From Actinoallomurus soli (lineage in GTDB: Bacteria > Actinomycetota > Actinomycetes > Streptosporangiales > Streptosporangiaceae): a stretch of DNA of 64,000 bases. The first letter of the stretch is position 1. Every line of letters begins with the position of its first letter. The stretch spans positions 1-64,000 of the forward strand of contig NZ_JAMXMV010000007.1 of NCBI RefSeq assembly GCF_024055715.1, read 5' to 3'. Shown here in pieces: positions 1 to 7,442 of this stretch. Both the position numbers and the translations under genes were made by a program. Below the pieces are notes generated by a model. It saw only the letters and a list, made by a program, of their open reading frames with translations. It was not told the DNA's origin and made no database searches.

Positions 1-108
1 CTCCCGATGACCGGCCCGACCCGAGGGCCACCGCCTCTCCCGATGACCGGCCCGACCCGAGGGCCACCGCCTCTCCCGATGACCGGCCCGACCCGAGGGT
101 CGCGGCTT
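1..108. repeat. 36-bp tandem repeat, in frame in the citrate synthase-like gene
   Basis: A 36-base unit is repeated head to tail. Two copies are perfect and the third diverges at its 3' end. Because 36 is a multiple of three, the unit encodes the 12-residue repeat GEAVALGSGRSS on the minus strand. The array starts at the window edge, so the total copy number is unknown. Confidence 0.9.
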
Positions 109-859
109 CTCCCGGTGGCGGCCCTGCCGCGAGGGCCGCCCGCTCGCCCGCGAGGCCGCCGCCGACCGGCGGCAGGGAGTCGACCATGCCGGCGATGAGC
201 TGCCGGCCGACGGCGATGACGGCAGGCGGGTCGAGGACGAGGCGCAGCGGATCGGCCGCCGCGAGGGCGGCCGTGATCACCTGGAGCCGGTCCAGCGGCA
301 GTGTCTCCTCCGAGAGCCCGGACTGCGCCGCCCGCGCGACCGCCACCGCCTCCGGCCGCGACCGCCACCGTGGGCCCCTGGGTCCGGAGCGTGCCCAGGA
401 CGACCCGGAACCTTCGCCGTACCGCCCCGGCTCAGGGCCGGCGGACGACCCGGAGCCTTCGCCGTACCGCTCGGGCCGCGCGCCGGACGGCACGGAGTCC
501 TCGTGCGGCCCCGGGTCCGTGCCGGTCCACAGCCACTCCGCGACGGCCTCGAAGTCGCGGGAGGCGGCCAGGCCGAGGGCGTCGCGCCCCCGGTAGTACG
601 GGCGGTCGTCACTGAGCGCGGTGACGCGCGACTCGATCACCAACTCGCTCGCGCCGGGCGGCCGTCGCGGCCGTCCCCGGCGGGCCAGCTCCTCGACCTC
701 GGCCGGGTCGAACAGGCTGCGCCGGCCGTCCGGCGAACGCCGCCGCCGCAGCACGCCCCGGCTGACGTACGCGTACAGCGTCGCCGGCTTCACGCCCAGG
801 CGCGCGGCCGCCTGGGCCGCGTCCATCCACTCGGCCGCCGTCTCCGTCACGACCGCCAC
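1..859 (-). CDS. Citrate synthase-like protein with N-terminal helix-turn-helix (3' end beyond window)
   Basis: The open frame runs from a GTG at 859 to the window edge without a stop (about 286 codons seen), so the C-terminal part is missing. The first ~60 residues form a MerR/excisionase-like helix-turn-helix (AAQAAARLGVKPATLYAYV, then RRRRSPDGRRSLFDPAEVEELARRG). This is followed by ELVIESRVTALSDDRPYYRGRDAL, the start of a citrate synthase fold. HTH-citrate synthase proteins of this kind are common in actinomycetes, where they are annotated as citrate or 2-methylcitrate synthases. The middle carries Gly/Ser/Glu-rich repeats (RYGEGSGSS twice, then a 12-residue repeat GEAVALGSGRSS at the window edge) that are not part of the canonical fold. 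A second in-frame GTG at 850 is possible. It is divergent from ogt. The family call is good; the exact substrate is not determined. Confidence 0.75.
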   Translation of the reverse strand, partial: MAVVTETAAEWMDAAQAAARLGVKPATLYAYVSRGVLRRRRSPDGRRSLFDPAEVEELARRGRPRRPPGASELVIESRVTALSDDRPYYRGRDALGLAASRDFEAVAEWLWTGTDPGPHEDSVPSGARPERYGEGSGSSAGPEPGRYGEGSGSSWARSGPRGPRWRSRPEAVAVARAAQSGLSEETLPLDRLQVITAALAAADPLRLVLDPPAVIAVGRQLIAGMVDSLPPVGGGLAGERAALAAGPPPGEAATLGSGRSSGEAVALGSGRSSGEAVALGSGRSSG

Positions 860-873
860 CGTACGCGGGGTTC

Positions 874-902
874 CGCGGGAAAGGCGATGTCGGATTCCCG
901 CG
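874..902. promoter_or_regulatory. Inverted repeat between divergent citrate synthase-like gene and ogt
   Basis: CGCGGGAA (874-881) and TTCCCGCG (895-902) form perfect 8-base arms separated by 13 bases. They lie in the 78-base divergent intergenic region, a natural place for an operator. No regulator is assigned, and a chance GC-rich palindrome is possible. Confidence 0.35.
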
Positions 903-937
903 AGCGTCCGGTGCCCGCGAATTGATAGGAAGAGAGG

Positions 938-1474
938 GTGGACGTCGCGATCGGATCACTGGAGACGCCGCTGGGGCGGCTGGCCTTCGCCTGCACTGCG
1001 GAGGGCCTGTGCGGGCTGTCCTTCCGGGACACGCCCCGCGCCCGCGCGCTCCTGCGCGCGGGGCTGCCGCTGGTCGACGCCCCGGCGCGGACGGAGTCCG
1101 TGCGGGAGCAGCTGAGCGGCTATTTCACGGGAGACCTGCGGGCGTTCGACCTGCCGATCGACTGGCGCCACACCTCCGGCGCCCAGCGGGAGGTGCTGGA
1201 GAAGCTGTACGCCGGCGTGTCCTACGGCGAGACGGTCACCTACGGGCGGCTGGCCGACCTCAGCGGCACGGGTGTGCCCGCGCGGGCCATCGGCTCGATC
1301 ATGGGCTCCAACCCGATCCCGATCGTCGTGCCGTGTCACCGGGTCGTGGCCTCCGACGGCCTCGGCGGTTACAGCGGCGGCTCCGGCGTCGAGGTGAAGC
1401 GCTGGCTGCTCACCATGGAAGGCGCGATCCCCGCCACCCTCGACTGGGACCCGTCCGCCGGGCCGCTCTCCTGA
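938..1474 (+). CDS. ogt: Methylated-DNA--[protein]-cysteine S-methyltransferase
   Basis: This suicide DNA-repair enzyme transfers the alkyl group of O6-alkylguanine (and O4-alkylthymine) onto its own cysteine. The 178-residue protein contains the active-site signature IVVPCHRVV with the acceptor Cys at about residue 133. It also has the upstream helix-turn-helix region (SGAQREVLEKLYAGVSYGETVTYGRLA) and the arginine/asparagine region around AIGSIMGSNPIPI. The length matches the Ogt/Ada-C family. The GTG start at 938 is preceded by the purine-rich ribosome site AGGAAGAGAGG, which overlaps closely. It stands alone and ends 12 bases before the convergent SDR gene. Confidence 0.93.
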   Translation: MDVAIGSLETPLGRLAFACTAEGLCGLSFRDTPRARALLRAGLPLVDAPARTESVREQLSGYFTGDLRAFDLPIDWRHTSGAQREVLEKLYAGVSYGETVTYGRLADLSGTGVPARAIGSIMGSNPIPIVVPCHRVVASDGLGGYSGGSGVEVKRWLLTMEGAIPATLDWDPSAGPLS

Positions 1475-1486
1475 GCCCCGTACACG

Positions 1487-2416
1487 TCAGTCCGTCCTCG
1501 CCCCGAGTGCTTCATAGGTGACGCCGGTCCGTTCCGCCGAGACCTCCCACAGCCGCCGGCCGAGCCCGGGATCGTCCGCGGCGCGCAGGGTCGGTACCCG
1601 GTGCGGGGCGCCGCGGCTCTGTCCCGGCCCGCGCGGTCCGTAGCACTGCCCGCCGCGCACGTCGGCGGCGGTCGCCGCGTACAGCGTGGGCTGGGCGCCG
1701 GCGGCGTCGGACTGCGCGAGGATCGCGGTGCCCAGCCCCTGGACGAGCCCGCCGATCCTGCTGCCGGCCATCCGCGGCCCGGCCTGCTGCAGGTTGGTCG
1801 CGGCGTACCCCGGATGGGCCGCGACGCTGACGAGCCGGCCGCCGGCGCGGCGGTCGAGCTCCTTGGCGAAGACGAGGTTGGCCAGCTTGGACCGGCAGTA
1901 CGCGGTCCACTTGCCGTAGCGGCGCTCGCCGTCGAGGTCGTCGAAGTCGAGGCGCCCGAGCCGGTGCATCATGCTCGTGACGGTGACGACGCGCGCACCG
2001 GGCCGGTCGAGCAGGGCGGGCAGCAGCAGGCCGGTCAGCGCGAAGTGGCCCAGGTGGTTCGTGCCGAACTGCAGCTCGAACCCGTCGGCGGTGGTCCGGT
2101 GCGGCAGCGCCATCACGCCCGCGTTGTTGATCAGCAGGTCGAGCCCCTGCTCCCCCTGCTCCTCCGCGAAGGCCCGGACGGAGCCGAGGTCGGCCAGGTC
2201 CAGGGAGCCGAGCGTGATGTCGCAGTCCGGCACGGCCGCGCGGACGCGGTCGAGCGCCGCCCGGCCGCGTTCGGCGCTCCGGCAGGCGAGGACCACGGTC
2301 GCGCCGTGGCGGGCCAGTTCGAGCACGGTCCGCAGGCCGATCCCGCTGTTGGCGCCCGTGACGATGACGCGTGTCCCGGTGAGGTCCGGGATGTCATCGG
2401 TGGTCCACTTGGCCAT
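1487..2416 (-). CDS. Short-chain dehydrogenase/reductase (retinol dehydrogenase-like)
   Basis: A 309-residue NAD(P)-dependent oxidoreductase of the classical/extended SDR type. The cofactor motif TGANSGIG lies at residues 20-27, the structural NNAG motif is in LLINNAGVMALP, and the catalytic Y-x-x-x-K is TAYCRSKLAN. The ATG at 2416 follows a GGAGG ribosome site (AGTGGAGGTGGCGTC), which settles the start even though the frame remains open further upstream. Closest in style to actinobacterial 'SDR family NAD(P)-dependent oxidoreductase' proteins related to retinol/protochlorophyllide reductases. The substrate cannot be deduced. It is convergent with ogt. Confidence 0.88.
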   Translation of the reverse strand: MAKWTTDDIPDLTGTRVIVTGANSGIGLRTVLELARHGATVVLACRSAERGRAALDRVRAAVPDCDITLGSLDLADLGSVRAFAEEQGEQGLDLLINNAGVMALPHRTTADGFELQFGTNHLGHFALTGLLLPALLDRPGARVVTVTSMMHRLGRLDFDDLDGERRYGKWTAYCRSKLANLVFAKELDRRAGGRLVSVAAHPGYAATNLQQAGPRMAGSRIGGLVQGLGTAILAQSDAAGAQPTLYAATAADVRGGQCYGPRGPGQSRGAPHRVPTLRAADDPGLGRRLWEVSAERTGVTYEALGARTD

Positions 2417-2509
2417 GACGCCACCTCCACTGGCCGCCCATACTAGAACGTGCTTCGGTTTCCCGGCCGGAACCCCGGCCGATCCCGGACGCCACGGTCG
2501 TACGTCCGT

Positions 2510-2536
2510 TTGACGGCGGGCGGGCCGGTCGATAAT
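2510..2536 (+). promoter_or_regulatory. Promoter for a leaderless transcript of the 2543 gene
   Basis: TTGACG (2510-2515) and GATAAT (2531-2536) are separated by 15 bases. The -10 box ends 6 bases before the ATG at 2543, so transcription would start at or very near the start codon. No ribosome-binding sequence is present, consistent with leaderless translation. Confidence 0.55.
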
Positions 2537-2542
2537 TGGATC

Positions 2543-3130
2543 ATGTCGTCGCAGGTCATCGTCCCGCACCGGCCCGGTCCGCTCATCGACCCGCCGGTCC
2601 TGGCGGACGGCGGCGGACCGGCCGAAGACCAGGAGAGGGGAATGGGGATCCCCGAGGTGGTGCTCGCGGCCGGCGGCGCCGTCCTGTTCGCCGCGGTCAT
2701 CGCGGCCGGCCTCCCCGCCTGGCTGAGCGTGGTGGCGGTCGCCTGCCTGGCGCTGGGCCTCGCGCTGCCCGCGCAGGCGGCGGCGCTGCGCGCGGTGCGC
2801 CGCCGCCGGCTCCGGCGGCACTCCAGGGCCCTCGACCGCGGCATCCCCCTGGACGTGTCCCATTCCTCGGTGCGCCGTCTCGTCACCGCGTACGAACGGC
2901 TCCGGCGCACCGCCGGGCCCGGAATGGCGGTGGACGCGGGCCATCTCGCACTCGTCGAGGCCGCCGTCCTGCTGGGCGGCCGCGCACCGGGCGAGGAGCA
3001 GGTCGGCTACGTCCTCCGCCGGGCCGAGGCGGTGTCCGCGCTGGCCGACCGGCTCGCCGACGGACCGGTCCCGCCCGTCGAGCTCGCCGGCCCGGACTCG
3101 GTCGCGCGGATCGAGGCGCTGCTGTCCTGA
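2543..3130 (+). CDS. Small membrane protein of unknown function
   Basis: A 195-residue protein not assigned to a named family. After ~35 residues there are two adjacent hydrophobic segments (around VVLAAGGAVLFAAVIAAG and WLSVVAVACLALGLALP). A very basic stretch follows (RAVRRRRLRRHSR), then a mostly helical cytoplasmic domain of about 110 residues. By the positive-inside rule the C-terminal domain is probably cytoplasmic. The ATG at 2543 is preferred over upstream starts because a -10 box lies 6 bases before it. It is convergent with the SLOG gene. The function is unknown. Confidence 0.72.
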   Translation: MSSQVIVPHRPGPLIDPPVLADGGGPAEDQERGMGIPEVVLAAGGAVLFAAVIAAGLPAWLSVVAVACLALGLALPAQAAALRAVRRRRLRRHSRALDRGIPLDVSHSSVRRLVTAYERLRRTAGPGMAVDAGHLALVEAAVLLGGRAPGEEQVGYVLRRAEAVSALADRLADGPVPPVELAGPDSVARIEALLS

Positions 3131-3185
3131 GGCCCCTCGTCCCGGCCCCTGCCGCCGGACCAGGGCTCCCCGGGCCCGCCGCCGC

Positions 3186-3650
3186 TCAGGGGACGGCGAG
3201 GCGTACGGCCTCCTCCGCGTCCGCGGCCCGCGTGACGCCCGGCAGCGGCTCGCCCCGCTCGTCGAGGACCTGCCAGCCGCCCAGCTGCACGACCGGGACG
3301 TCGCCCCGGCGCATGGCCAGGGCCAGCTCGGACAGGGTCCCCCACGAACCGCCCACGACGATGACCGCGTCGGCGGAGGCCACGAGCACGGCGTTGCGCG
3401 CCTCGCCCATCCCGGTGGCGATCGCCGCGCTCAGCCCCGGCGCGGCGCCCTCCCGGTCGGGCCGGGACAGCACGCCGACGACCAGGCCGCCGGCGGAGCG
3501 GACGCCCTCCGTCACCGCCGCCATGACGCCGGTGTACCCGCCGCACAGCACCACGACGCCGCGCTCGGCCAGCAGCCTGCCGACCTCGTGCGCGGCGTCG
3601 CGCTCGGCGTCGGTGCAGTCGCGGGGACCGCACACGGCGACCTGGATCAG
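3186..3650 (-). CDS. SLOG/TIGR00725-family Rossmann nucleotide-binding protein
   Basis: About 154 residues with the compact Rossmann fold of the DprA/LOG superfamily. It opens with QVAVCGPRDC and contains CGGYTGVM and VVGGSWGTLSELALAM, the latter equivalent to the GGxGTxxE phosphate-binding loop of LOG proteins. TIGR00725 proteins are thought to bind nucleotides or nucleotide-derived ligands, and no reaction is established for this subgroup. The likely start is a CTG at 3650 overlapping the stop of the glutathione peroxidase gene (CTGA). A GTG at 3635 is the alternative. The overlap suggests translational coupling with the peroxidase upstream. Confidence 0.75.
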   Translation of the reverse strand: MIQVAVCGPRDCTDAERDAAHEVGRLLAERGVVVLCGGYTGVMAAVTEGVRSAGGLVVGVLSRPDREGAAPGLSAAIATGMGEARNAVLVASADAVIVVGGSWGTLSELALAMRRGDVPVVQLGGWQVLDERGEPLPGVTRAADAEEAVRLAVP

Positions 3651-4132
3651 GACAGGGATCCCTCGATCGCCCCGATCACCTCGTCGGTGTCCGGCTCCAT
3701 GCGCGGGTCGAACCGCGCCACGACCGTGCCGTCCGGGCCGATGAGGAACTTCTCGAAGTTCCACCGGATGTCGCCGGTGTAGCCGGACGCGTCCGGAACG
3801 GTGACGAGCTCGGTGTACAGCGGGTGCCGGTGCTCGCCGTTCACGTCGACCTTCTCGGTGAGCGGGAAGTCGACGCCGTACGTCGTCGAGCAGAACTCGG
3901 CGATCTCCTCCGGGCTTCCGGGCTCCTGACCGGCGAACTGGTTGCAGGGCACGCCCAGCACGGTGAACCCGCGGTCGGCGTAGGTCTCCTGCAGCCGCTG
4001 AAGTCCCTCGTACTGCGGGGTGAGCCCGCACTTGGAGGCGACGTTCACGATGAGCACGCTCTTTCCGCGGTACTGACCGAGGTCCGCGGGGCCGCCCTCG
4101 AGGCGGTCGATGTCCACGTCATAGATCGACAC
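3647..4132 (-). CDS. Glutathione/thioredoxin peroxidase
   Basis: A 161-residue thiol peroxidase of the GPx family. It shows the peroxidatic Cys35 in NVASKCGLTPQY, the Gln in FAGQEPGS, and the Trp-Asn pair in RWNFEKFLIG. Together with CNQF, these make the GPx catalytic tetrad. The residue is Cys rather than selenocysteine, as usual in bacteria, where thioredoxin is the likely reductant. The GTG at 4132 is 8 bases downstream of a TAGGAT -10 box, so the mRNA is probably leaderless. It is translationally coupled to the SLOG gene and divergent from the DUF72 gene with only 24 bases between starts. Confidence 0.92.
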   Translation of the reverse strand: MSIYDVDIDRLEGGPADLGQYRGKSVLIVNVASKCGLTPQYEGLQRLQETYADRGFTVLGVPCNQFAGQEPGSPEEIAEFCSTTYGVDFPLTEKVDVNGEHRHPLYTELVTVPDASGYTGDIRWNFEKFLIGPDGTVVARFDPRMEPDTDEVIGAIEGSLS

Positions 4133-4140
4133 AGTCCGAA

Positions 4141-4150
4141 ATCCTAGTCT
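4141..4150. promoter_or_regulatory. Overlapping divergent -10 boxes for GPx and DUF72 genes
   Basis: TAGGAT on the minus strand (4146-4141) and TAGTCT on the plus strand (4145-4150) overlap by two bases. Each sits 6-8 bases from its start codon (4132 and 4157). Both genes therefore appear to be leaderless and to compete for one small RNA-polymerase site. Confidence 0.5.
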
Positions 4151-4156
4151 TGATTC

Positions 4157-5047
4157 ATGGGCGAGATCCTGGTCGGCACGGCGTCGTGGACGGACAAGAC
4201 CCTCCTGGAGAGCGGCTGGTACCCGCCGGACGTGAAGACGGCCGAGGATCGCCTGAAGTACTACTCCTCGCGGTTCCCGCTGGTCGAGGTCGACTCCACG
4301 TACTACTCGCCTCCGGCCGAGCGGACGGTCGGCTACTGGCGGGACCGCACGCCGGCGGGCTTCACCTTCAACGTCAAGGCCTTCTCGCTGCTGACGCAGC
4401 ACCCGACCCGGCGGGACGCGCTGTACAAGGAGCTGCGGGAGCGGGTGCCCGACAAGAGGACGGTCTACCTGCGCGACGTCCCCGGCGAGGTGGTGGAGGA
4501 GGTGTGGCAGCGGTTCCTCGACGCGCTGTGGCCGCTGCACGAGGCGGGCCGGCTCGGCGCGCTGCTGTTCCAGTTCCCGCAGTGGTTCCCGATCGGCCGG
4601 GCGAACAAGGAGTACATCCTCCAGGTGAGGCGCAGGTGCGAGCCGATGCGCGTCTGCGTGGAGTTCCGCAACCGGACCTGGATGAGCGAGGACAACCGGG
4701 AGGAGACCCTGGACTTCCTGCGCCGGTACGACGTGCCGTACGTCAGCGTGGACATGCCGCAGGGCCATCCGAGCTCGATCCCGCCGGTGCTCGCCGCGAC
4801 ATCCGGCCTGGCCGTCGTGCGCTTCCACGGTCACTCGGAGAAGTGGACCAGCAAGAACATCTACGAGCGCTTCGGCTACCTGTACTCGGAGCGGGAGCTG
4901 AGGGAATGGGCGCCGAAGCTGGAGCGCCTGGCCGAGGACGCCGACACGACGCACGTGCTCCTCAACAACTGCTACCGCGACCACGCCCAGCGCAACGCGG
5001 CCCAGTTGGCCGCGCTGCTCGAATCATCTTCGGAACAGCGGCCCTAG
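4157..5047 (+). CDS. DUF72 domain-containing protein
   Basis: A 296-residue TIM-barrel-like DUF72 protein (YecE family). Recognisable blocks are ILVGTASWTDKTLLESGWYP at the N-terminus, FPLVEVDSTYYSPPAERTV, FTFNVKAFSLLTQHP, and VCVEFRNRTWM. The C-terminal block near TTHVLLNNCYRDHAQRNAAQL is typical of the family (H-x-L-x-N-N). The biochemical activity of DUF72 proteins is unknown. The ATG at 4157 lies 6 bases after TAGTCT without a Shine-Dalgarno sequence, so it is probably leaderless. Its 3' end overlaps the next convergent small gene by 4 bases. Confidence 0.88.
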   Translation: MGEILVGTASWTDKTLLESGWYPPDVKTAEDRLKYYSSRFPLVEVDSTYYSPPAERTVGYWRDRTPAGFTFNVKAFSLLTQHPTRRDALYKELRERVPDKRTVYLRDVPGEVVEEVWQRFLDALWPLHEAGRLGALLFQFPQWFPIGRANKEYILQVRRRCEPMRVCVEFRNRTWMSEDNREETLDFLRRYDVPYVSVDMPQGHPSSIPPVLAATSGLAVVRFHGHSEKWTSKNIYERFGYLYSERELREWAPKLERLAEDADTTHVLLNNCYRDHAQRNAAQLAALLESSSEQRP

Positions 5048-5202
5048 CGGTTCGGCAGGTCGCTGACGAAGGTGGACAGTGAGTTGGCCGCGCCGCTGAT
5101 GCCGCCCAGCGCGCCGTGCACGACGTTCGCCGCGCTGTGCGGCCGGCTGATCAGATAGAACGCCAGGAACGCCAGGCCCCCCCACTTGAAGAACTTCTTC
5201 AT
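5044..5202 (-). CDS. 52-residue conserved-looking membrane peptide
   Basis: A short gene that begins MKKFFKWGGLAFLAFYLIS and ends STFVSDLPNR. It has a Lys-rich N-terminus, a single hydrophobic segment (residues ~8-18) and a Gly/Ala/Ser-rich tail (VVHGALGGISGAANS). An ATG at 5202 is preceded by GAGGAG at good spacing. That ribosome site, the clean membrane topology and a non-random reading frame support a real gene despite its size. Similar tiny membrane proteins occur in other actinomycetes as far as I recall, with no known function. Its stop overlaps the DUF72 stop by 4 bases. Confidence 0.75.
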   Translation of the reverse strand: MKKFFKWGGLAFLAFYLISRPHSAANVVHGALGGISGAANSLSTFVSDLPNR

Positions 5203-5320
5203 CGCGAGTCACTCCTCGTATCGAGCGAGATACAAGGAGTAACTTCCCAGCTATCGCGGCGGGCAGCAGCCGGTGCCCGCAAAGCGGTGTCCTCAAACGG
5301 CAAAAGTTTCCGCCGGAGCG

Positions 5321-5347
5321 CCCGCCCCGACGGGCCACCGGGGCGGG
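5321..5347 (-). terminator. GC-rich hairpin downstream of the kinase pair
   Basis: CCCGCCCCG (5321-5329) and CGGGGCGGG (5339-5347) are perfect 9-base arms with a 9-base loop. It lies about 90 bases beyond the stop of the kinase gene at 5439. There is no clear U-tract, as is usual in actinomycetes. Confidence 0.45.
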
Positions 5348-5438
5348 ACCGTCCGCCCCTCACACCCGACCCGCGACCTGCAAACTTCACGACGGCCAGT
5401 ATTCATTGAAGTACGGGCCGGGCGCGGCGGGTTGAGCC

Positions 5439-7397
5439 TCATCCGGCTGGCAGATCCCACAGTTGGACGCCCCGGCTGCCGCTGGCGAGGGTCTTGCCGT
5501 CGGGATCGAAGGCGATCGAGTTCACGTCTCCCGGTGCTCTGAAAGCGGAAGTACCGCGCCGGGAGGCGATGTTCCAGAACATGATGTTCCCGCCGCTCCC
5601 GCCGTTGCCGCCGGCTCCGGCGACGACGGCTCCCTCGGGGCTGAACGCGACGGTATCCAGGGAGATGAGGTTGGTGGCGACCTGGAACTCGACGGTCCTG
5701 GTCCGCGTCGCGACGTTCCAGAGCCCGAGGCTCGACCTGCCCAGCCCCTGGCTGGTCATCGGCCGGCCGGAGGTGCAGGCGAGAGTCTTGCCGTCGGGGC
5801 TGAATGCGACCTGGACGATGGAGTTCGAGGTGCCGGCGGTGAAGACGGCCTTGAGGGCATGCGATGCGGCGTCCCACAGCGCTACCTGTCCCCAGAAGGA
5901 TCCGCTGGCGATGGTGGTTCCGTCGGGGCTGAAGGCCACCGAGAACTGCAGGAGCCGATGCTTTTGATCGTCCAGCCGGTCCAGGAACTTTCCGGTGGCA
6001 CTGTCCCAGAGGGTGACGACGCCCAGATAACCCGTCGCTGCGAGGATCTTGCCGTCCGGGCTGAAGCAGAGTTGGTCGGTCTTGGCGCCGGGGGCGATGG
6101 TCGCGAAGGCCGTGCGGTCGACCGTGTTCCACAGTCGGATCGTGCTGTCCTCGCTGCCGCTGGCGATGGTCTTTCCGTCGTGGCTTATCGCCACCGGGCC
6201 CACCGACCTGGTGTGGCCCACCAGCGAGGCGAAGTCGGTCTTGGTGGCGACGTTCCACAGCCTGACCTTCCCGTCGTCGCAGCCGCCGACGAGGATCTTG
6301 CCGTCGGCGCTGAACGCCACCGAACCGACCTTGCCGTAGTAGCCGGGGAGGGTGTTGGCGGACGGGGCGGCACTGCCCTGTCCTGTCTTGCCGGCCGGCT
6401 TTACTCGCGCGGGACCATCCTGGCTCTGGGACAGCAGTGCGAAGGTCGAGGCCCCGGCGACCACCGCGGCCCCGAGCCCGCCGAGGACCAGAGCGCGCCG
6501 GGGCACACCGGATCGCGGCGGTTCCGGCTGGGCAGGTGGGGCTTCCTTGAGGGTCGGGGTGAGTACCGTCTGTGCGGATTGGCGTTGGATTTCACGGAGT
6601 CGGCGGGCCACGGTCGGGGCGTCGGGGCGTTGCCGCTGGTCCTTCCTCAGCAGGGAGTTGATCAGGTCGGCCAGTGGCCCAGCGTCGTGCAAGGCAGGTG
6701 TCGGGCGGGTGAGGATCCCGGTGATGATGGCGGCAAGGGTCGGGCCTTCAAAGGGAGGGTGGCCTTCGAGTGCGGCGAACAGCGTGGCGCCCAGGGACCA
6801 CAGGTCGGTTGCGGCGGTGAGCTCCTGTCCTTGCAGTTGTTCGGGCGACATGTACTGCGGAGTGCCCACCACGGTGTGAGTGCCCGTCAGGCGGGTGGTG
6901 TCGTCCAGGATGCGGGCGATGCCGAAGTCGGTGATCACCGGGCCTTCCGCGGCCAGCAAGATGTTGCCGGGTTTCAGGTCGCGGTGGATGACACCGGCGG
7001 CGTGGGTGTGGGCGAGTGCCTCGGCGACGCCGGCGCCGATCGTGGCCGCTCTCGCCCTGGTCAGGGTCCCCTCGCCGGTAAGGACGGCATCGAGTGAGCG
7101 CCCTGGGACGAATTCCATGATGATCCAGGGCGCGCCGTCCTGCTCTACCGCGTCGTAGACGGTGACGATCCCCGGGAAATCAAGCCGGGCGGCGGCCCTG
7201 GCCTCGCCGATGGCCCGCCGGGCCAGCTGCTCGCGGTCCGGCTCGGCGAGATCCGCGGACAGCAGTACTTCCTTGACCGCCACCTCGCGACCAAGGAGCT
7301 CGTCGTATCCCCGCCACACCCGCCCCATGCCGCCCCGGCCGACCAGCTCCGTCAATCGGTACCGGCCACCCACCAGCCCGCCCGATGCATCACCCAC
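5439..7397 (-). CDS. Membrane Ser/Thr protein kinase with C-terminal WD40 propeller (copy 1)
   Basis: About 652 residues. The N-terminal Hanks-type kinase domain has the glycine loop GRGGMGRVW, catalytic lysine in VAVKEVLL, catalytic loop HRDLKPGNILL, DFGIAR, and VGTPQYMSPEQ activation segment. A basic/proline linker leads to one transmembrane helix (RRALVLGGLGAAVVAGASTFALL). Seven or so WD40 repeats follow, marked by repeated VAFSPDGK-LASGS blocks. Topology predicts a cytoplasmic kinase and an extracytoplasmic propeller that may sense a ligand or protein. GTG 7397 has AGGAAGG upstream; GTG 7415 is the alternative. It is a tandem paralogue of the next gene, 45 bases apart, with long identical DNA stretches in the kinase part. 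Confidence 0.92.
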   Translation of the reverse strand: MGDASGGLVGGRYRLTELVGRGGMGRVWRGYDELLGREVAVKEVLLSADLAEPDREQLARRAIGEARAAARLDFPGIVTVYDAVEQDGAPWIIMEFVPGRSLDAVLTGEGTLTRARAATIGAGVAEALAHTHAAGVIHRDLKPGNILLAAEGPVITDFGIARILDDTTRLTGTHTVVGTPQYMSPEQLQGQELTAATDLWSLGATLFAALEGHPPFEGPTLAAIITGILTRPTPALHDAGPLADLINSLLRKDQRQRPDAPTVARRLREIQRQSAQTVLTPTLKEAPPAQPEPPRSGVPRRALVLGGLGAAVVAGASTFALLSQSQDGPARVKPAGKTGQGSAAPSANTLPGYYGKVGSVAFSADGKILVGGCDDGKVRLWNVATKTDFASLVGHTRSVGPVAISHDGKTIASGSEDSTIRLWNTVDRTAFATIAPGAKTDQLCFSPDGKILAATGYLGVVTLWDSATGKFLDRLDDQKHRLLQFSVAFSPDGTTIASGSFWGQVALWDAASHALKAVFTAGTSNSIVQVAFSPDGKTLACTSGRPMTSQGLGRSSLGLWNVATRTRTVEFQVATNLISLDTVAFSPEGAVVAGAGGNGGSGGNIMFWNIASRRGTSAFRAPGDVNSIAFDPDGKTLASGSRGVQLWDLPAG

Positions 7398-7442
7398 GAC
7401 CCTGGCCTTCCTCACGAGACGTCACACGAGGCCTGAGGATCA

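Noticed and set aside
1-108. Possible CRISPR array
   Set aside because: Repeats are head-to-tail with no unique spacers, and they fit an in-frame protein repeat.
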